Assembly: GCF_008728195.1 (NCBI RefSeq)
Contig: NZ_CP031598.1
Span: forward strand, 3,658,001 to 3,722,000
From: Roseovarius indicus
GTDB lineage: Bacteria; Pseudomonadota; Alphaproteobacteria; Rhodobacterales; Rhodobacteraceae
DNA: 64,000 nucleotides
Direction of reading: 5' to 3'
Part shown: in pieces, positions 16,051 through 25,732 of the stretch
Position numbering within the stretch: the first letter of the stretch is position 1
Layout of the letters: the number at the start of each line of letters is the position of its first letter
The notes under the pieces: generated by a model
Seen by the model: only the letters and a program-made list of their open reading frames with translations
Database searches by the model: none
What the model was told of the DNA's origin: nothing
Translations under genes and position numbers: made by a program

Positions 16051-19000
16051 ATGGCGATGGACAAGACATTCGACGCAGCAGAGGCCGAGGGCCGCATCTA
16101 CGACGCCTGGGAGAACTCCGGCGCCTTCAAGGCCGGCGCAAACGCCGCCGACGGGGCCGAGACCTTCTCGATCATGATCCCCCCGCCCAACGTGACGGGC
16201 TCCCTCCACATGGGCCACGCCTTCAACAACACGCTGCAGGATATCCTGATCCGCTGGCACCGCATGAAAGGCCACGACACGCTCTGGCAGCCGGGGCAGG
16301 ACCATGCCGGCATCGCCACCCAGATGGTCGTCGAACGCCGCCTCGCCGAGGAAGGCAACGAATCCCGCCGCGAGATGGGCCGCGAGAAATTCCTCGAAAA
16401 GGTCTGGGAATGGAAAACCCAGTCCGGCGGCACCATCATCAACCAGCTCAAGCGCCTCGGCGCCTCCTGCGACTGGTCGCGCAACGCCTTCACCATGTCC
16501 GGCGCCCCCGGCGCGCCCGAGGGCGAAGACGGCAATTTCCACGATGCCGTCATCAAGGTCTTCGTCGACATGTACGACAAGGGCCTCATCTACCGTGGCA
16601 AGCGGCTGGTGAACTGGGACCCGCATTTCGAGACCGCCATCTCCGATCTCGAGGTCGAGAACACCGAGACCCACGGCCACATGTGGCACTTCAAATACCC
16701 GCTCGCGGGCGGCGAAACCTACACCTATGTCGAGCGTGACGAGCACGGAAAGGTGCTCTTCGAGGAAGAGCGCGACTATATCTCCATCGCCACCACGCGC
16801 CCCGAAACCATGCTGGGCGACGGCGCCGTCGCGGTCCACCCGTCGGATGAGCGTTACGCGCCAATCGTCGGAAAACTCTGCGAAATCCCCGTCGGCCCGA
16901 AAGAGCATCGGCGCATGATCCCGATCATCACCGACGACTACCCCGACCCCTCCTTCGGCTCGGGCGCGGTCAAGATCACCGGCGCGCATGACTTCAACGA
17001 CTATGGCGTCGCCAAGCGCGGCAACATCCCCATGTACCGCCTGATGAACACCAGCGCCCACATGCGCTCGGACGGGGCCGATTACGCCACCTGCGCCACG
17101 CGCGCCCAGGACATCGCCAACGGCAGCGACTTCACCATCGAGGAGGTCGACACCCTCAACCTCGTCCCCGACGACCTACGCGGTCTCGACCGGTTCGAGG
17201 CCCGCAAGAAGGTCGTCGAACAGATAACAAGCGAAGGTTTGGCCGTCGAAGTTGTAAATGATCAAGGCGAGCCCGAGCCGTTTGTGGAAAACAAGCTGAT
17301 CATGCAGCCTTTTGGTGATCGCTCGAAGGTCGTGATCGAGCCGATGCTCACCGATCAATGGTTCGTCGACACCCAGAAAATCGTCGGCCCGGCCATCGAC
17401 TCCGTCCGCAAGGGCGAGGTCAACATCATGCCCGAGCAGGACCGCAAGGTTTACTTCCACTGGCTTGAAAACATTGAACCTTGGTGCATTTCACGCCAGC
17501 TCTGGTGGGGCCACCAGATCCCCGTCTGGTACGGGTTCGACCTCTCCAGCCCCGGCTTCCATGATGACGAGGGCGACGGCACGCTCGACCTTGTCGAGAT
17601 GCTGCGCCTGCTGAACGAGGGGCATAACAGCTACCTGATGGAGTGTGCGCCTGATTTTGACGCGATTACAGACGCTTACCACGACAAGCTCGCGTCGCTC
17701 CCGGTACCGCTTCAGGCCATGCAGGTGGTCGAGGTCAAATCGCGCGACGAGGCCCTGCACCGACTCGCCGAAAGCCTGGCCGAATACACCGCATCGCAGG
17801 ATCCCACGCACCTTGTCTACCCCGTCTGGCAAGACCCCGACGTGCTCGACACGTGGTTCTCCTCCGGCCTCTGGCCGATCGGCACGCTGGGCTGGCCCGA
17901 AGACACGCCCGAGCTGCAAAAATACTTTCCGACCAGTGTCTTGGTGACCGGCTTTGACATCATTTTCTTCTGGGTCGCCCGGATGATGATGATGCAATAT
18001 GCCGTCGTCGGGCAGCGCCCCTTCGATCACGTCTATGTCCACGCCCTCGTCCGCGACGAGAAGGGCAAGAAAATGTCGAAGTCGCTGGGCAACGTGCTCG
18101 ACCCGCTCGAGCTGATCGAGGAATACGGCGCCGACGCCGTGCGCTTCACCCTCACGGCCATGGCCGCCATGGGCCGCGACCTGAAGCTTTCGACGCAACG
18201 CATTGCAGGATATCGGAATTTCGGCACCAAGCTCTGGAACGCCGCCCGCTTTGCCGAGATGAACGGCGCGACCGGGTCCGACGGCACGACGCCCCAGCCC
18301 ACCGCCACGGTGAATCGCTGGATCGTCGGCGAAACCGCCAAGGTGCGCCTCGAGGTCGACACCGCGCTCGAGCAATTCCGCTTCAACGACGCGGCCAACG
18401 CCCTCTATGCCTTCGTCTGGGGCAAGGTCTGCGACTGGTATGTCGAATTCTCCAAGCCGCTCCTGCTTGACGGCGACGAGGCCACCAAGGCCGAGACACA
18501 GGCGACGATGGCCTGGGTCATCGACCAGTGCCTCGTTCTCCTGCATCCGATCATGCCCTTCATCACTGAAGAGCTTTGGGGAACCCTCGGAAAACGCGAG
18601 AAAATGCTCGTTCACGCCGATTGGCCCACCTACGGCGAAGAGCTGATCGACCGCGACGCCGACCGCGAGATGAACTGGGTCATCGACCTGATCGACTCGA
18701 TCCGCTCGGCCCGCGCCCAGGTGCATGTGCCGGTCGGTCTCCACATCCCCATGCTGGTGACCGAAATCGACGGGGCCGCCAAGGCCGCGTGGGACCGCAA
18801 CGAGGTGATGATCAAGCGCCTCGCCCGCATCGACAGCCTGACGCCCACGGATGCCCTGCCCAAGGGCTGCATCACCGTCCCCGCCGACGGCGCCAGCTTC
18901 GGCCTTCCGCTCGCCGACGTCATCGACGTGGAAGAGGAAAAAGCCCGGCTCGAAAAGACCCTCGGCAAGCTCGAGAAGGAACTGGGCGGCCTGCGCGGCC

Positions 19001-19134
19001 GGCTCAACAATCCGAAATTCGTCGAAAGCGCGCCGGATGACGTGGTCGAGGAGGCCCGCGAGAACCTGCGCGCGCGGGAAGAGGAAGAGGCCAAGATCCG
19101 CGCCGCGCTCGACCGGCTGGCCGAGTTGGGCTGA
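16051..19134 (+). CDS. valS: Valyl-tRNA synthetase
   Basis: Charges tRNA-Val. The 1027-aa class I synthetase has the HIGH motif in [15 protein letters not shown] (about residues 45-59) and KMSKS in [10 protein letters not shown] (about 672-681). An editing domain lies between these ([20 protein letters not shown]). An anticodon-binding domain and a C-terminal tRNA-binding coiled coil ([20 protein letters not shown]) follow. Between [16 protein letters not shown] and [10 protein letters not shown] there are about 102 residues where the E. coli enzyme has about 31. The ATG at 16051 lies ten bases after GGAG. Confidence 0.97.
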   Translation: MAMDKTFDAAEAEGRIYDAWENSGAFKAGANAADGAETFSIMIPPPNVTGSLHMGHAFNNTLQDILIRWHRMKGHDTLWQPGQDHAGIATQMVVERRLAEEGNESRREMGREKFLEKVWEWKTQSGGTIINQLKRLGASCDWSRNAFTMSGAPGAPEGEDGNFHDAVIKVFVDMYDKGLIYRGKRLVNWDPHFETAISDLEVENTETHGHMWHFKYPLAGGETYTYVERDEHGKVLFEEERDYISIATTRPETMLGDGAVAVHPSDERYAPIVGKLCEIPVGPKEHRRMIPIITDDYPDPSFGSGAVKITGAHDFNDYGVAKRGNIPMYRLMNTSAHMRSDGADYATCATRAQDIANGSDFTIEEVDTLNLVPDDLRGLDRFEARKKVVEQITSEGLAVEVVNDQGEPEPFVENKLIMQPFGDRSKVVIEPMLTDQWFVDTQKIVGPAIDSVRKGEVNIMPEQDRKVYFHWLENIEPWCISRQLWWGHQIPVWYGFDLSSPGFHDDEGDGTLDLVEMLRLLNEGHNSYLMECAPDFDAITDAYHDKLASLPVPLQAMQVVEVKSRDEALHRLAESLAEYTASQDPTHLVYPVWQDPDVLDTWFSSGLWPIGTLGWPEDTPELQKYFPTSVLVTGFDIIFFWVARMMMMQYAVVGQRPFDHVYVHALVRDEKGKKMSKSLGNVLDPLELIEEYGADAVRFTLTAMAAMGRDLKLSTQRIAGYRNFGTKLWNAARFAEMNGATGSDGTTPQPTATVNRWIVGETAKVRLEVDTALEQFRFNDAANALYAFVWGKVCDWYVEFSKPLLLDGDEATKAETQATMAWVIDQCLVLLHPIMPFITEELWGTLGKREKMLVHADWPTYGEELIDRDADREMNWVIDLIDSIRSARAQVHVPVGLHIPMLVTEIDGAAKAAWDRNEVMIKRLARIDSLTPTDALPKGCITVPADGASFGLPLADVIDVEEEKARLEKTLGKLEKELGGLRGRLNNPKFVESAPDDVVEEARENLRAREEEEAKIRAALDRLAELG

Positions 19135-19184
19135 CGTCGCACCGACGTAATACCGACAAAATACCGACGTTATACCGACGTTGG
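19130..19184 (+). repeat. Four to five copies of an 11-bp motif (consensus ACCGACGTWAT)
   Basis: Directly at the valS stop codon the units ACCGACGTAAT (19141-19151), ACCGACAAAAT (19152-19162), ACCGACGTTAT (19163-19173) and ACCGACGTTGG (19174-19184) follow one another with an exact 11-bp period. A degenerate unit, GCTGACGTCGC, precedes them at 19130-19140. The array lies between the convergent valS and crotonase genes. The same motif recurs inverted at 57618-57661. Confidence 0.85.
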
Positions 19185-19191
19185 ATTTTGC

Positions 19192-19977
19192 CTATTTGAA
19201 CTCCGGATCGCGGCCCGCCATGTTGGCCGCGATCACCTCCATCTGGTCGGGTTTGCCCATCACCCCGGCCTGCTCGCGGCTCTCCGCCAGAAGCACCTCA
19301 TCCTCCCCCGCGCCGCTCTCGGCAAACTCGATCAGCCGCTTGGCCGCACGGATGGCCGAGGGGCTTTTCTTGGCGATCTGCTGTGCGATTTCCTTCGCTC
19401 TTTCAAAGGGTTGCTCGTTGATCTCGGTCACCAGCCCCCAAGCCTCGCCCTGCTCCGCCTCGATCGGCTCGGCGGTATAGGTCAGCCTCCGGATCACGTC
19501 CGACCGCGCCAGTTTCGGCAACAGAACCATGCCCCCCATGTCGGGAATCAGCCCCCATTTCATCTCCATGATCGCCAGCTTCGTCCCCGGCGCCGCGATC
19601 CTGATGTCCGCTCCCAGCGCCAACTGGAACCCGGCCCCGAACGCCACCCCCTGCACCGCCCCGATCACCGGCACCGGCACCTTGCGCCAGACCATGGCAA
19701 CCTCTTGAAATAGATTGGTATTTCCATGCGTCCGCGGCATGATCCGGGCCTCCGGATCGCCCGCCGCATGCTTGGCAAAACTCATCACGTCGAGCCCCGC
19801 GCAGAAGGCCTTGCCCTCCCCCGACAGCACCACCGCCCGGATATCCGCATCGATCAGGCTCTGCCCCGCCTCGACGATCCCCTCGGCCATCTCGGGGTCG
19901 ACCGCGTTCATCTTTTCCGGCCGGGTGAGGGTGACAAAGGCAATCTTGTCAATGGTTTCGACGGTCACGCGTGGCAT
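19192..19977 (-). CDS. Crotonase/enoyl-CoA hydratase-isomerase family protein
   Basis: A 261-aa crotonase-fold protein acting on an acyl-CoA. The CoA-binding and oxyanion-hole segments are GEGKAFCAGLDVMSF and GVAFGAGFQLALGADIRI. The first catalytic Glu of true hydratases (the E of GGGCEL) is Gln here (GAGFQL), while the second (MEMKWGLIPDMGG) is kept together with an Asp as in PaaG-like isomerases. An isomerase or other crotonase activity is therefore more likely than simple hydration. The ATG at 19977 has AAGGAGG upstream; a GTG at 19983 overlaps that site. Confidence 0.88.
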   Translation of the reverse strand: MPRVTVETIDKIAFVTLTRPEKMNAVDPEMAEGIVEAGQSLIDADIRAVVLSGEGKAFCAGLDVMSFAKHAAGDPEARIMPRTHGNTNLFQEVAMVWRKVPVPVIGAVQGVAFGAGFQLALGADIRIAAPGTKLAIMEMKWGLIPDMGGMVLLPKLARSDVIRRLTYTAEPIEAEQGEAWGLVTEINEQPFERAKEIAQQIAKKSPSAIRAAKRLIEFAESGAGEDEVLLAESREQAGVMGKPDQMEVIAANMAGRDPEFK

Positions 19978-20088
19978 GGGCACCTCCTTTGTTAACCTCC
20001 ATCAAACCGCAATTGCCCGGGCTTCGCCATCGAAACGTGGCGGCATCCCGCCCTTGCAACCTCGCGCCGACTGGTCTTATCTCCCGCC

Positions 20089-21195
20089 ATGACAGGACCA
20101 CGCTATACAGACCTCGTAAACGCCCTCCCCGCCAACGTCCCCTTCGTCGGCCCCGAGGAGCAGGAACGCGCCCGCGGCGCTCCCTTCCGCGCCCGCCTCG
20201 GCGCCAATGAAAGCCTGTTCGGGCCCTCGCCCAAGGCCGTCGCCGCCATGCGGGAAGAGGCCGCGCAAATCTGGAAATACGGCGACCCAACCAGCCACGA
20301 CCTGCGCGTCGCCGTGGCCGCGCATCATGGCGTCGAGCTGGGTAATGTCCTGATCGGTGAGGGAATCGATGGTTTGCTGGGCAATCTCGTCCGTCTGCTG
20401 ATCGGCCCGGGCGACCCTGTGGTCACGTCCGAGGGCGCCTACCCGACCTTCAACTACCACGTCGACGGCTTCGGTGGCGAGCTGCACAAGGTGCGCTACA
20501 AGGAAGATCACGAAGACCCGAAACGCCTGTTTTCAAAGGCAAAAGAGATCGGCGCCAAACTTGTCTACCTCGCCAATCCCGACAACCCGATGGGCAGCTG
20601 GCACAGCGGCGAAACCATTGCCGCGGCGCTTGATCAACTGCCCGATGGTTGCCTGCTGCTGCTCGACGAAGCCTATGTCGAGTTCGCGCCCGAAGGCACC
20701 GCCGCCCCGATTGAGGCCGACGACCCGCGCGTCATCCGGATGCGCACCTTTTCAAAGGCTTACGGCATGGCCGGCGCCCGGATCGGCTATGCCATCGGCG
20801 CCGAGGAATTGATCCGAAGCTTCGACAAGATCCGCAATCATTTCGGCATGAACCGCGTGGCGCAGGCCGGTGCCTTGGCGGCGCTGCAGGATCATGGCTG
20901 GCTCGATTACGTCTGTCGCAAGGTCGACGAATCGCGCCACGAGATCGCCCGCATCGCCTCCGAAAGCGGCATGGCGGCCCTGCCTTCGGCCACGAATTTC
21001 GTGGCGGTGGATTGCGGCCGCGACGGCGCGTTTGCCACCCGTATCCTCGAGGCACTGGTCAAGCGCGGCGTTTTCGTCCGCAAGCCCATGGTCGCCCCGC
21101 AGGATCGCTGTATCCGCATCAGCTGTGGCCGCCCCGAGGACATGGCCGTGCTGGCCGAAGCCCTGCCAGAAGCGCTGGCGGAGGTCCGCGAATAA
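20089..21195 (+). CDS. Class I/II aminotransferase, HisC-like
   Basis: A 368-aa PLP-dependent enzyme. The N-terminal ANESLFGPSP corresponds to the phosphate/aldimine region of HisC. The central NPDNPMGSW and LLLLDEAYVEF hold the Asn and Asp that contact the cofactor, and TFSKAYGMAGARIGYAIG carries the Schiff-base Lys. A C-terminal substrate arginine is likely in RCIRISCG. It resembles histidinol-phosphate aminotransferase, but no other his genes are present, so it may serve another amino acid. It is divergent from the crotonase gene by 111 bp, with a small membrane-protein gene immediately downstream. Confidence 0.9.
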   Translation: MTGPRYTDLVNALPANVPFVGPEEQERARGAPFRARLGANESLFGPSPKAVAAMREEAAQIWKYGDPTSHDLRVAVAAHHGVELGNVLIGEGIDGLLGNLVRLLIGPGDPVVTSEGAYPTFNYHVDGFGGELHKVRYKEDHEDPKRLFSKAKEIGAKLVYLANPDNPMGSWHSGETIAAALDQLPDGCLLLLDEAYVEFAPEGTAAPIEADDPRVIRMRTFSKAYGMAGARIGYAIGAEELIRSFDKIRNHFGMNRVAQAGALAALQDHGWLDYVCRKVDESRHEIARIASESGMAALPSATNFVAVDCGRDGAFATRILEALVKRGVFVRKPMVAPQDRCIRISCGRPEDMAVLAEALPEALAEVRE

Positions 21196-21252
21196 CCGAA
21201 CCTCAGCAGGAATTTACCTGACAGACAGGATTCGTGCGCTAATCTCGGCAGC

Positions 21253-21429
21253 ATGAAAAAGGGTACGTTGCCAGAGGCCCCGAACTACACCAATGCCGCC
21301 TTGGTCATGGGTCTCGTCAACTTGCTCTGGGTTCTCATGGTCCTGTGGGCCGTCTTTGGCCTGCCGGTCGTGCTGGCGATCAGCTACGGTCTGAACCGGC
21401 TGATCACCTGGATGGGCCAGCGCGCCTAG
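21253..21429 (+). CDS. Small hydrophobic protein, 58 aa
   Basis: This short gene lies 57 bp after the aminotransferase. It reads MKKGTLPEAPNYTNAALVMG, then a continuous hydrophobic stretch of about 30 residues containing WVLMVLWAVFGLPVVLAISY, then NRLITWMGQRA. The charge pattern predicts one membrane-spanning segment. No obvious Shine-Dalgarno is seen, but the composition is far more protein-like than random GC-rich frames. Function unknown. The stop is three bases from the convergent aminotransferase gene. Confidence 0.65.
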   Translation: MKKGTLPEAPNYTNAALVMGLVNLLWVLMVLWAVFGLPVVLAISYGLNRLITWMGQRA

Positions 21430-21432
21430 CCC

Positions 21433-22629
21433 TCACCCCGCCGCCAGCGCCCGCGCGGCCGCATCCACCGCGCCCGTTTCGTGGGGGATACCCAAGGCCG
21501 ACAGCCCCGCTTCCATTGCCCCCAGGACGCCCAGCACCATGTGCGCGTTGACATGCCCCATGTGCCCGATACGGAAATAGCCGTCGCCGTGGGGGTCTTC
21601 CTCGGTCGCCATGCCAAGACCGATGCCAAGCGTGACGCCTGCATTTGCCTCGAGCCATTGTCGCAGGCGCGTGCCGTCGGGCGCGTTGAGCCCCAGCGAA
21701 GTCACGGCGTGGCTGCGAAAGGCCCTGTCCGCCACGTTGAGCCGCAAGGCCCCCGCCTGCCCCCAGACCTCGCAGGCCGCCCATATGGCCCCTGCCAGCC
21801 GCTCATGCCGTGCCCAGACGGCCTCGATGCCTTCCGCATGGATCATGTCCAGCGCAGCCCGCAGACCATAGATGTGATGCGTTGGGGCCGTGCCGCCGAA
21901 ATAGTGGTAGAACATCTCCGGTTCCGAACGCAGCCGCCAGTCCCAGTAGCGCGAAACACGTGGCATGGCGGCTCGTACCGCCGCCGCGCGCTCGTTGAAG
22001 AAGACAAAGCCCAGCCCCGGCGGCACCATGAACCCCTTCTGGCTGGCGGCGACAGCGACGTCGGCGCCCCAGGCATCCATCTCGAACCTGTCGCATGCCA
22101 TCGAGGCGATGCAGTCGGCCATAAGGAGCGCCGGGTGCCCGGCCGCGTCTATCGCCTTGCGCACGGCGGCAACATCGTTCCGGATCGACGTCGAAGTATC
22201 GACATGCGTGGCCAGCACCGCCTTGATCCGCCGGTCGGTATCGGCCCGCAACGCCTCTTCCACGCGGTTCGGGTCGATCGGCGTCTGTCGGCCAAAGTCG
22301 ATGAGTTCCACCTCGACGCCCAGTGTCTCGGCAATCTCCGCCCAGCCCAGGCCGAACCGCCCTGTCGCCGGCACAAGCACCTTGTCGCCCGGGCCCGCCA
22401 CATTGGCCAGCGACGCCTCCCATGCACCGTGACCGTTGGCGATGTAGATCGTCGCATGACCCTCTGTCCGCGCCACCCGGCGCAGATCCGGGATCAGGCT
22501 TTCGGTCAGGTCGACCACTTCGCCCGCGTAAATGTTGGGCGCGGTGCGGTGCATGGCACGCAACACCTCCTCGGGCATCACCGAGGGGCCGGGAATGGCG
22601 CGGTAGGGGCGGCCGCCTGCATCGCTCAT
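21433..22629 (-). CDS. Class V aminotransferase (alanine/serine-glyoxylate type)
   Basis: This 398-aa PLP enzyme of the serine-pyruvate/alanine-glyoxylate aminotransferase group has the PLP-binding Asp in LMADCIASMACDRF and the Schiff-base Lys in VAASQKGFMVPPGLG. The N-terminal PYRAIPGPSVMPEEVLRAM is the usual entry for this group, and the C-terminal FRIGHMGHVN is a family signature. It likely interconverts glyoxylate and an amino acid, for example in photorespiration-like or serine-cycle metabolism; the donor is not decided by sequence. The ATG at 22629 follows AAGGAGAAGACC. Confidence 0.9.
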   Translation of the reverse strand: MSDAGGRPYRAIPGPSVMPEEVLRAMHRTAPNIYAGEVVDLTESLIPDLRRVARTEGHATIYIANGHGAWEASLANVAGPGDKVLVPATGRFGLGWAEIAETLGVEVELIDFGRQTPIDPNRVEEALRADTDRRIKAVLATHVDTSTSIRNDVAAVRKAIDAAGHPALLMADCIASMACDRFEMDAWGADVAVAASQKGFMVPPGLGFVFFNERAAAVRAAMPRVSRYWDWRLRSEPEMFYHYFGGTAPTHHIYGLRAALDMIHAEGIEAVWARHERLAGAIWAACEVWGQAGALRLNVADRAFRSHAVTSLGLNAPDGTRLRQWLEANAGVTLGIGLGMATEEDPHGDGYFRIGHMGHVNAHMVLGVLGAMEAGLSALGIPHETGAVDAAARALAAG

Positions 22630-22777
22630 GGTCTTCTCCTTCTGCGGGGTCGGCCGGACTTTACGCCGCCCGCCCGGGGCGTCAATCGGCGATCTCACGG
22701 GTTGCCTTGCGGACAGGTTCCCCCTAGATGAACCCGGCCCCTGCTAGGCCCGATGTGAACGGAGCGCACTGACCCTC

Positions 22778-23461
22778 ATGAAGCTGATCAAACGGATTTC
22801 CGACTGGGAACGGGGTCTGCGCGCCTATTACAACACCGACCTGTCGACGCCGGAAAACCGCCGCCGCGCGCATATCTACAACCTTTGGTTCGATCATGCT
22901 GTCCTGCGCAAGGTGTGGACGAACTTCTTCCCCGTGGCACCAGGCGTCTACCGCTCGAACCAGCCGACGCATGAGCGCTTCGTCAAGCTCAAGGCGATGG
23001 GGATCAAGTCGATCCTGAACCTGCGCGGCGCGGGCGGCGCGGCGCATTACCTCGTGGAAGAGGAAAGCTGTCGCGAACTGGGGTTGAAGCTGGTGAACGT
23101 GACCTTCCACGCCCGCCACGCGGCCCCGCGAGAGGATATCCTGAAGGTGATCGACGCCTTCCGAACGATCGAGAAACCCTTCGTCATGCATTGCAAGTCG
23201 GGGGCCGACCGGGCCGGGTTCGCCTCGGCGATCTACCTGATCGTGATCGAGGGACGGCCGATATCGGAAGCGCGCAAGATGCTGACGGCGAAGTACATCC
23301 ACTTCCGCTGGACCAAGACGGGCGTGCTCGATTACATCCTCGACCTTTACGAGGCGCGACAGGCCGAAACGGGTATCTCGTTCGAGGAGTGGGTGCGCAC
23401 CGAGTACGAGTTCAAGGACGTGCAGAAGACCTTCAACGAGACGAAGCGGACGTTCTTCTGA
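22778..23461 (+). CDS. Tyrosine/dual-specificity protein phosphatase family protein
   Basis: A 227-aa cytoplasmic protein with the cysteine-phosphatase active-site loop HCKSGADRAG (C-x5-R, about residues 136-145) and the upstream general-acid region. The N-terminal YRSNQPTHERFVKLKAMGIK and ILNLRGAGG match the bacterial DSP/PTP group. It may act on protein phosphotyrosine or on phospholipid or inositol phosphates. It ends two bases before the convergent glycosyltransferase gene. Confidence 0.85.
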   Translation: MKLIKRISDWERGLRAYYNTDLSTPENRRRAHIYNLWFDHAVLRKVWTNFFPVAPGVYRSNQPTHERFVKLKAMGIKSILNLRGAGGAAHYLVEEESCRELGLKLVNVTFHARHAAPREDILKVIDAFRTIEKPFVMHCKSGADRAGFASAIYLIVIEGRPISEARKMLTAKYIHFRWTKTGVLDYILDLYEARQAETGISFEEWVRTEYEFKDVQKTFNETKRTFF

Positions 23462-23463
23462 CG

Positions 23464-24135
23464 TCAGTAACGCCTCGCCAACCGCTCGGGATCGGCGCCC
23501 AGACGGTAGCGCAGCAAGAATGACAGGTTGCGCGCGCCGCGTCGAAACCATCCGTCCTGCGTGTACCGGTCGGCGCTTGTCGTCACCGTCACCGGCAAGG
23601 GCACCAGCCGACGGCCCAGTTTTCGCGCCATTGCAACATCTTCCATCAGCGCAATGTCCGGGTAGCCCCCGGCCCGATCATACTCTTCACGCGAGATCAG
23701 CAAGCCCTGGTCGCCGTAAGGCAAATGACACACCCGAGAGCGAAAGTTGGCCCAGCCTGCGGTCCATGAGGCCCCGAACCCGGATTTGTCGAACCGCAGC
23801 CGAAAGTAGGCAGGCCGACCGGTCTCGAGATGCGCCAGAACCTCATCAGCCCAGCCCGGCGGCAGCATCGTGTCGGCGTGCAAGAAGAGCAGCCACTCCC
23901 CTCGCGCCATCTCTGCGCCGCGTCGTAACTGGCCGCCGCGCGACGGTGAGCCGGTGACAAGCTCCGCCCCGGCCTCCTCGGCAATCGCAAGCGTTGCATC
24001 CTCCGACCCGCCATCCGAAATCACCAACTCGCGGATCAGCCCGGCCGACAAGCCTTCGGCCAGCGTCGACAGGCCGCGCATCAGCCCGGTTTCGGCATTG
24101 AGTGTCGGGATGATGACTGACAGTTTCGCGCGCAT
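23464..24135 (-). CDS. Family 2 glycosyltransferase (TIGR04283-like)
   Basis: A 223-aa GT-A fold enzyme. It has the nucleotide-sugar site VIIPTLNAETGL with ELVISDGGSEDAT, a metal-binding LFLHADT (DxD-like) and the acceptor-side LMEDVAMARKLGR. Its small size, with no membrane segment, and the GYPDIALMEDV motif match the TIGR04283 branch, which is often found beside TIGR04282 partners; no partner is present here. Acceptor unknown. It lies tail-to-tail with the phosphatase gene and is divergent from ygfZ. Confidence 0.87.
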   Translation of the reverse strand: MRAKLSVIIPTLNAETGLMRGLSTLAEGLSAGLIRELVISDGGSEDATLAIAEEAGAELVTGSPSRGGQLRRGAEMARGEWLLFLHADTMLPPGWADEVLAHLETGRPAYFRLRFDKSGFGASWTAGWANFRSRVCHLPYGDQGLLISREEYDRAGGYPDIALMEDVAMARKLGRRLVPLPVTVTTSADRYTQDGWFRRGARNLSFLLRYRLGADPERLARRY

Positions 24136-24200
24136 GACTCTCCCCTGTTGCCGTGGGCACGGGCACCTATATTACAGGGGGAAAGGAAACGGGAGGCACG

Positions 24201-24932
24201 ATGACACGCGCGATCTATGAAATCACCGGCAGCGATGCCGAGCATTTTCTGCAAGGCCTTGTGACCAACAATGTCTCGAAGCTGTCCGAAGGGCCGGTTT
24301 ATACCGCGCTGCTGACGCCACAGGGCAAGTACATCGCCGACTTCATCCTGTTCCGCCGGGACGAGGCGATCATGCTGGATGTCGACCAGTCGCTGGCCGA
24401 CGACCTTGTCAAGCGTCTCAGGATGTACAAGCTGCGTTCGAACGTGACGATCGAGGAGAGCCCCCTGAAGGTCTACCGCGGCACCGGCCCGGCGCCCGAG
24501 GGCGCCCTGCCCGACCCGCGCCACCCCGAACTGGGCTGGCGGCTTTACGGCAATGAGGAAGGCGATGACGGCACCGATTTCGACGCCATCCGGGTGGCGC
24601 ACTGCATCCCCGAAACAGGAGTTGAGCTGACACCGGACACCTTCATCCTCGAGGCCGGATTCGGCCGGCTGAACGGGGTCGATTTCCGCAAGGGCTGTTA
24701 CGTCGGGCAGGAGGTGACTGCCCGGATGAAGCATAAGACCGAGCTGAACAAGGGGCTCGTGCCTGTGATGGTCGAAGGCGCCGCTCCGGTTGGAACAGAA
24801 GTCACGGCCGATGGCAAACCGGCCGGCACGCTGTTCACTCAGGCTGACGGGCGCGGCATCGCCTATCTGCGCTTCAACCGCGCGAAGGGCGAGATGCGCG
24901 CAGGCGACGCGACGGTCACCTACGCGGAATGA
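24201..24932 (+). CDS. ygfZ: YgfZ/GcvT-domain folate-binding protein
   Basis: A 243-aa tetrahydrofolate-binding protein related to glycine cleavage T protein. It supports assembly or repair of certain iron-sulfur enzymes and thereby tRNA modification. The diagnostic motif KGCYVGQEVTARMKHK lies at about residues 174-189, and the N-terminal FLQGLVTNNV and LLTPQGKYIADFIL are also typical. The ATG at 24201 has GGGAGG seven bases upstream; an earlier frame start is rejected. Its stop overlaps the next gene by four bases (ATGA). Confidence 0.92.
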   Translation: MTRAIYEITGSDAEHFLQGLVTNNVSKLSEGPVYTALLTPQGKYIADFILFRRDEAIMLDVDQSLADDLVKRLRMYKLRSNVTIEESPLKVYRGTGPAPEGALPDPRHPELGWRLYGNEEGDDGTDFDAIRVAHCIPETGVELTPDTFILEAGFGRLNGVDFRKGCYVGQEVTARMKHKTELNKGLVPVMVEGAAPVGTEVTADGKPAGTLFTQADGRGIAYLRFNRAKGEMRAGDATVTYAE

Positions 24933-25729
24933 GCCGCACGGCGCAGATCGAGGGGGCGCTGGGTCAACGCGTCGCCCGTCTTGTGCCGCTGCACGGTGGC
25001 GATCTGTCGGACGTCGCCCGGGCCGATCTCGAAGATGGCCGCGAGGTTGTCGTAAAGACCGGCCCGATGGTTGAAATGGAGGCGCGCATGCTGCAGGCGA
25101 TGCGCGCCGCCAACGCGCCGGTGCCCGAGGTTCTTCATACCGAGCCGGGGCTGATCCTTTTGCAGCATCTGACAGAAACGCCGCCCTCCCCCGAAAGTTA
25201 CCGCGCCCTCGGAGCGGCCCTGGCCCAGCTTCATGGCACCGAAGGCAACAGCTACGGCTGGCCGGAACCCTATGCATTCGGTCCCGTCGAAATCCGGAAT
25301 ACCCAAGACGGGCACTGGCCCACCTTCTGGGCCGAGCACAGGCTGCAGCCGTTTCTGGATGTGGTGCCTAAGGAAACGGCCGAAAGGCTCGAAACGCTGT
25401 GTATCAGGCTGCCCGACCTCTTGCCGGCGCAACCGCGCCCGGCACTGCTGCATGGAGATATCTGGATGGGCAACGCGCTTTTCTCGGGCGCCGCCGCCTA
25501 TCTGATAGACCCGTCCTGCTATCACGGCGACCCGGTGGTCGACCTTGCGATGCTCAACCTCTTCGGACAGCCGCCGACCGAGGTCATGGAGGGCTACGGT
25601 TCTCTGGCTGCGGGCCTTGAGGCCAGGCAACCGATCTACCAGCTCTGGCCCGCGCTGGTGCACCTGCGCCTGTTCGGCGCAGGGTACCACGGTCTTGTCA
25701 CACGGCTGCTCGGCCGTGCCGGTGTCTGA
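24929..25729 (+). CDS. Fructosamine kinase family protein
   Basis: A 266-aa aminoglycoside-phosphotransferase-fold kinase. It has ATP-site LEDGREVVVKTGP, catalytic HGDIWMGNALF and metal-binding YLIDPSCYHGDPVVDLAM. These are hallmarks of the fructosamine-3-kinase family, which phosphorylates glycated (Amadori) amines to trigger deglycation. ATGA overlap with ygfZ implies translational coupling; the functional link between them is unknown. Confidence 0.9.
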   Translation: MSRTAQIEGALGQRVARLVPLHGGDLSDVARADLEDGREVVVKTGPMVEMEARMLQAMRAANAPVPEVLHTEPGLILLQHLTETPPSPESYRALGAALAQLHGTEGNSYGWPEPYAFGPVEIRNTQDGHWPTFWAEHRLQPFLDVVPKETAERLETLCIRLPDLLPAQPRPALLHGDIWMGNALFSGAAAYLIDPSCYHGDPVVDLAMLNLFGQPPTEVMEGYGSLAAGLEARQPIYQLWPALVHLRLFGAGYHGLVTRLLGRAGV

Positions 25730-25732
25730 GGT

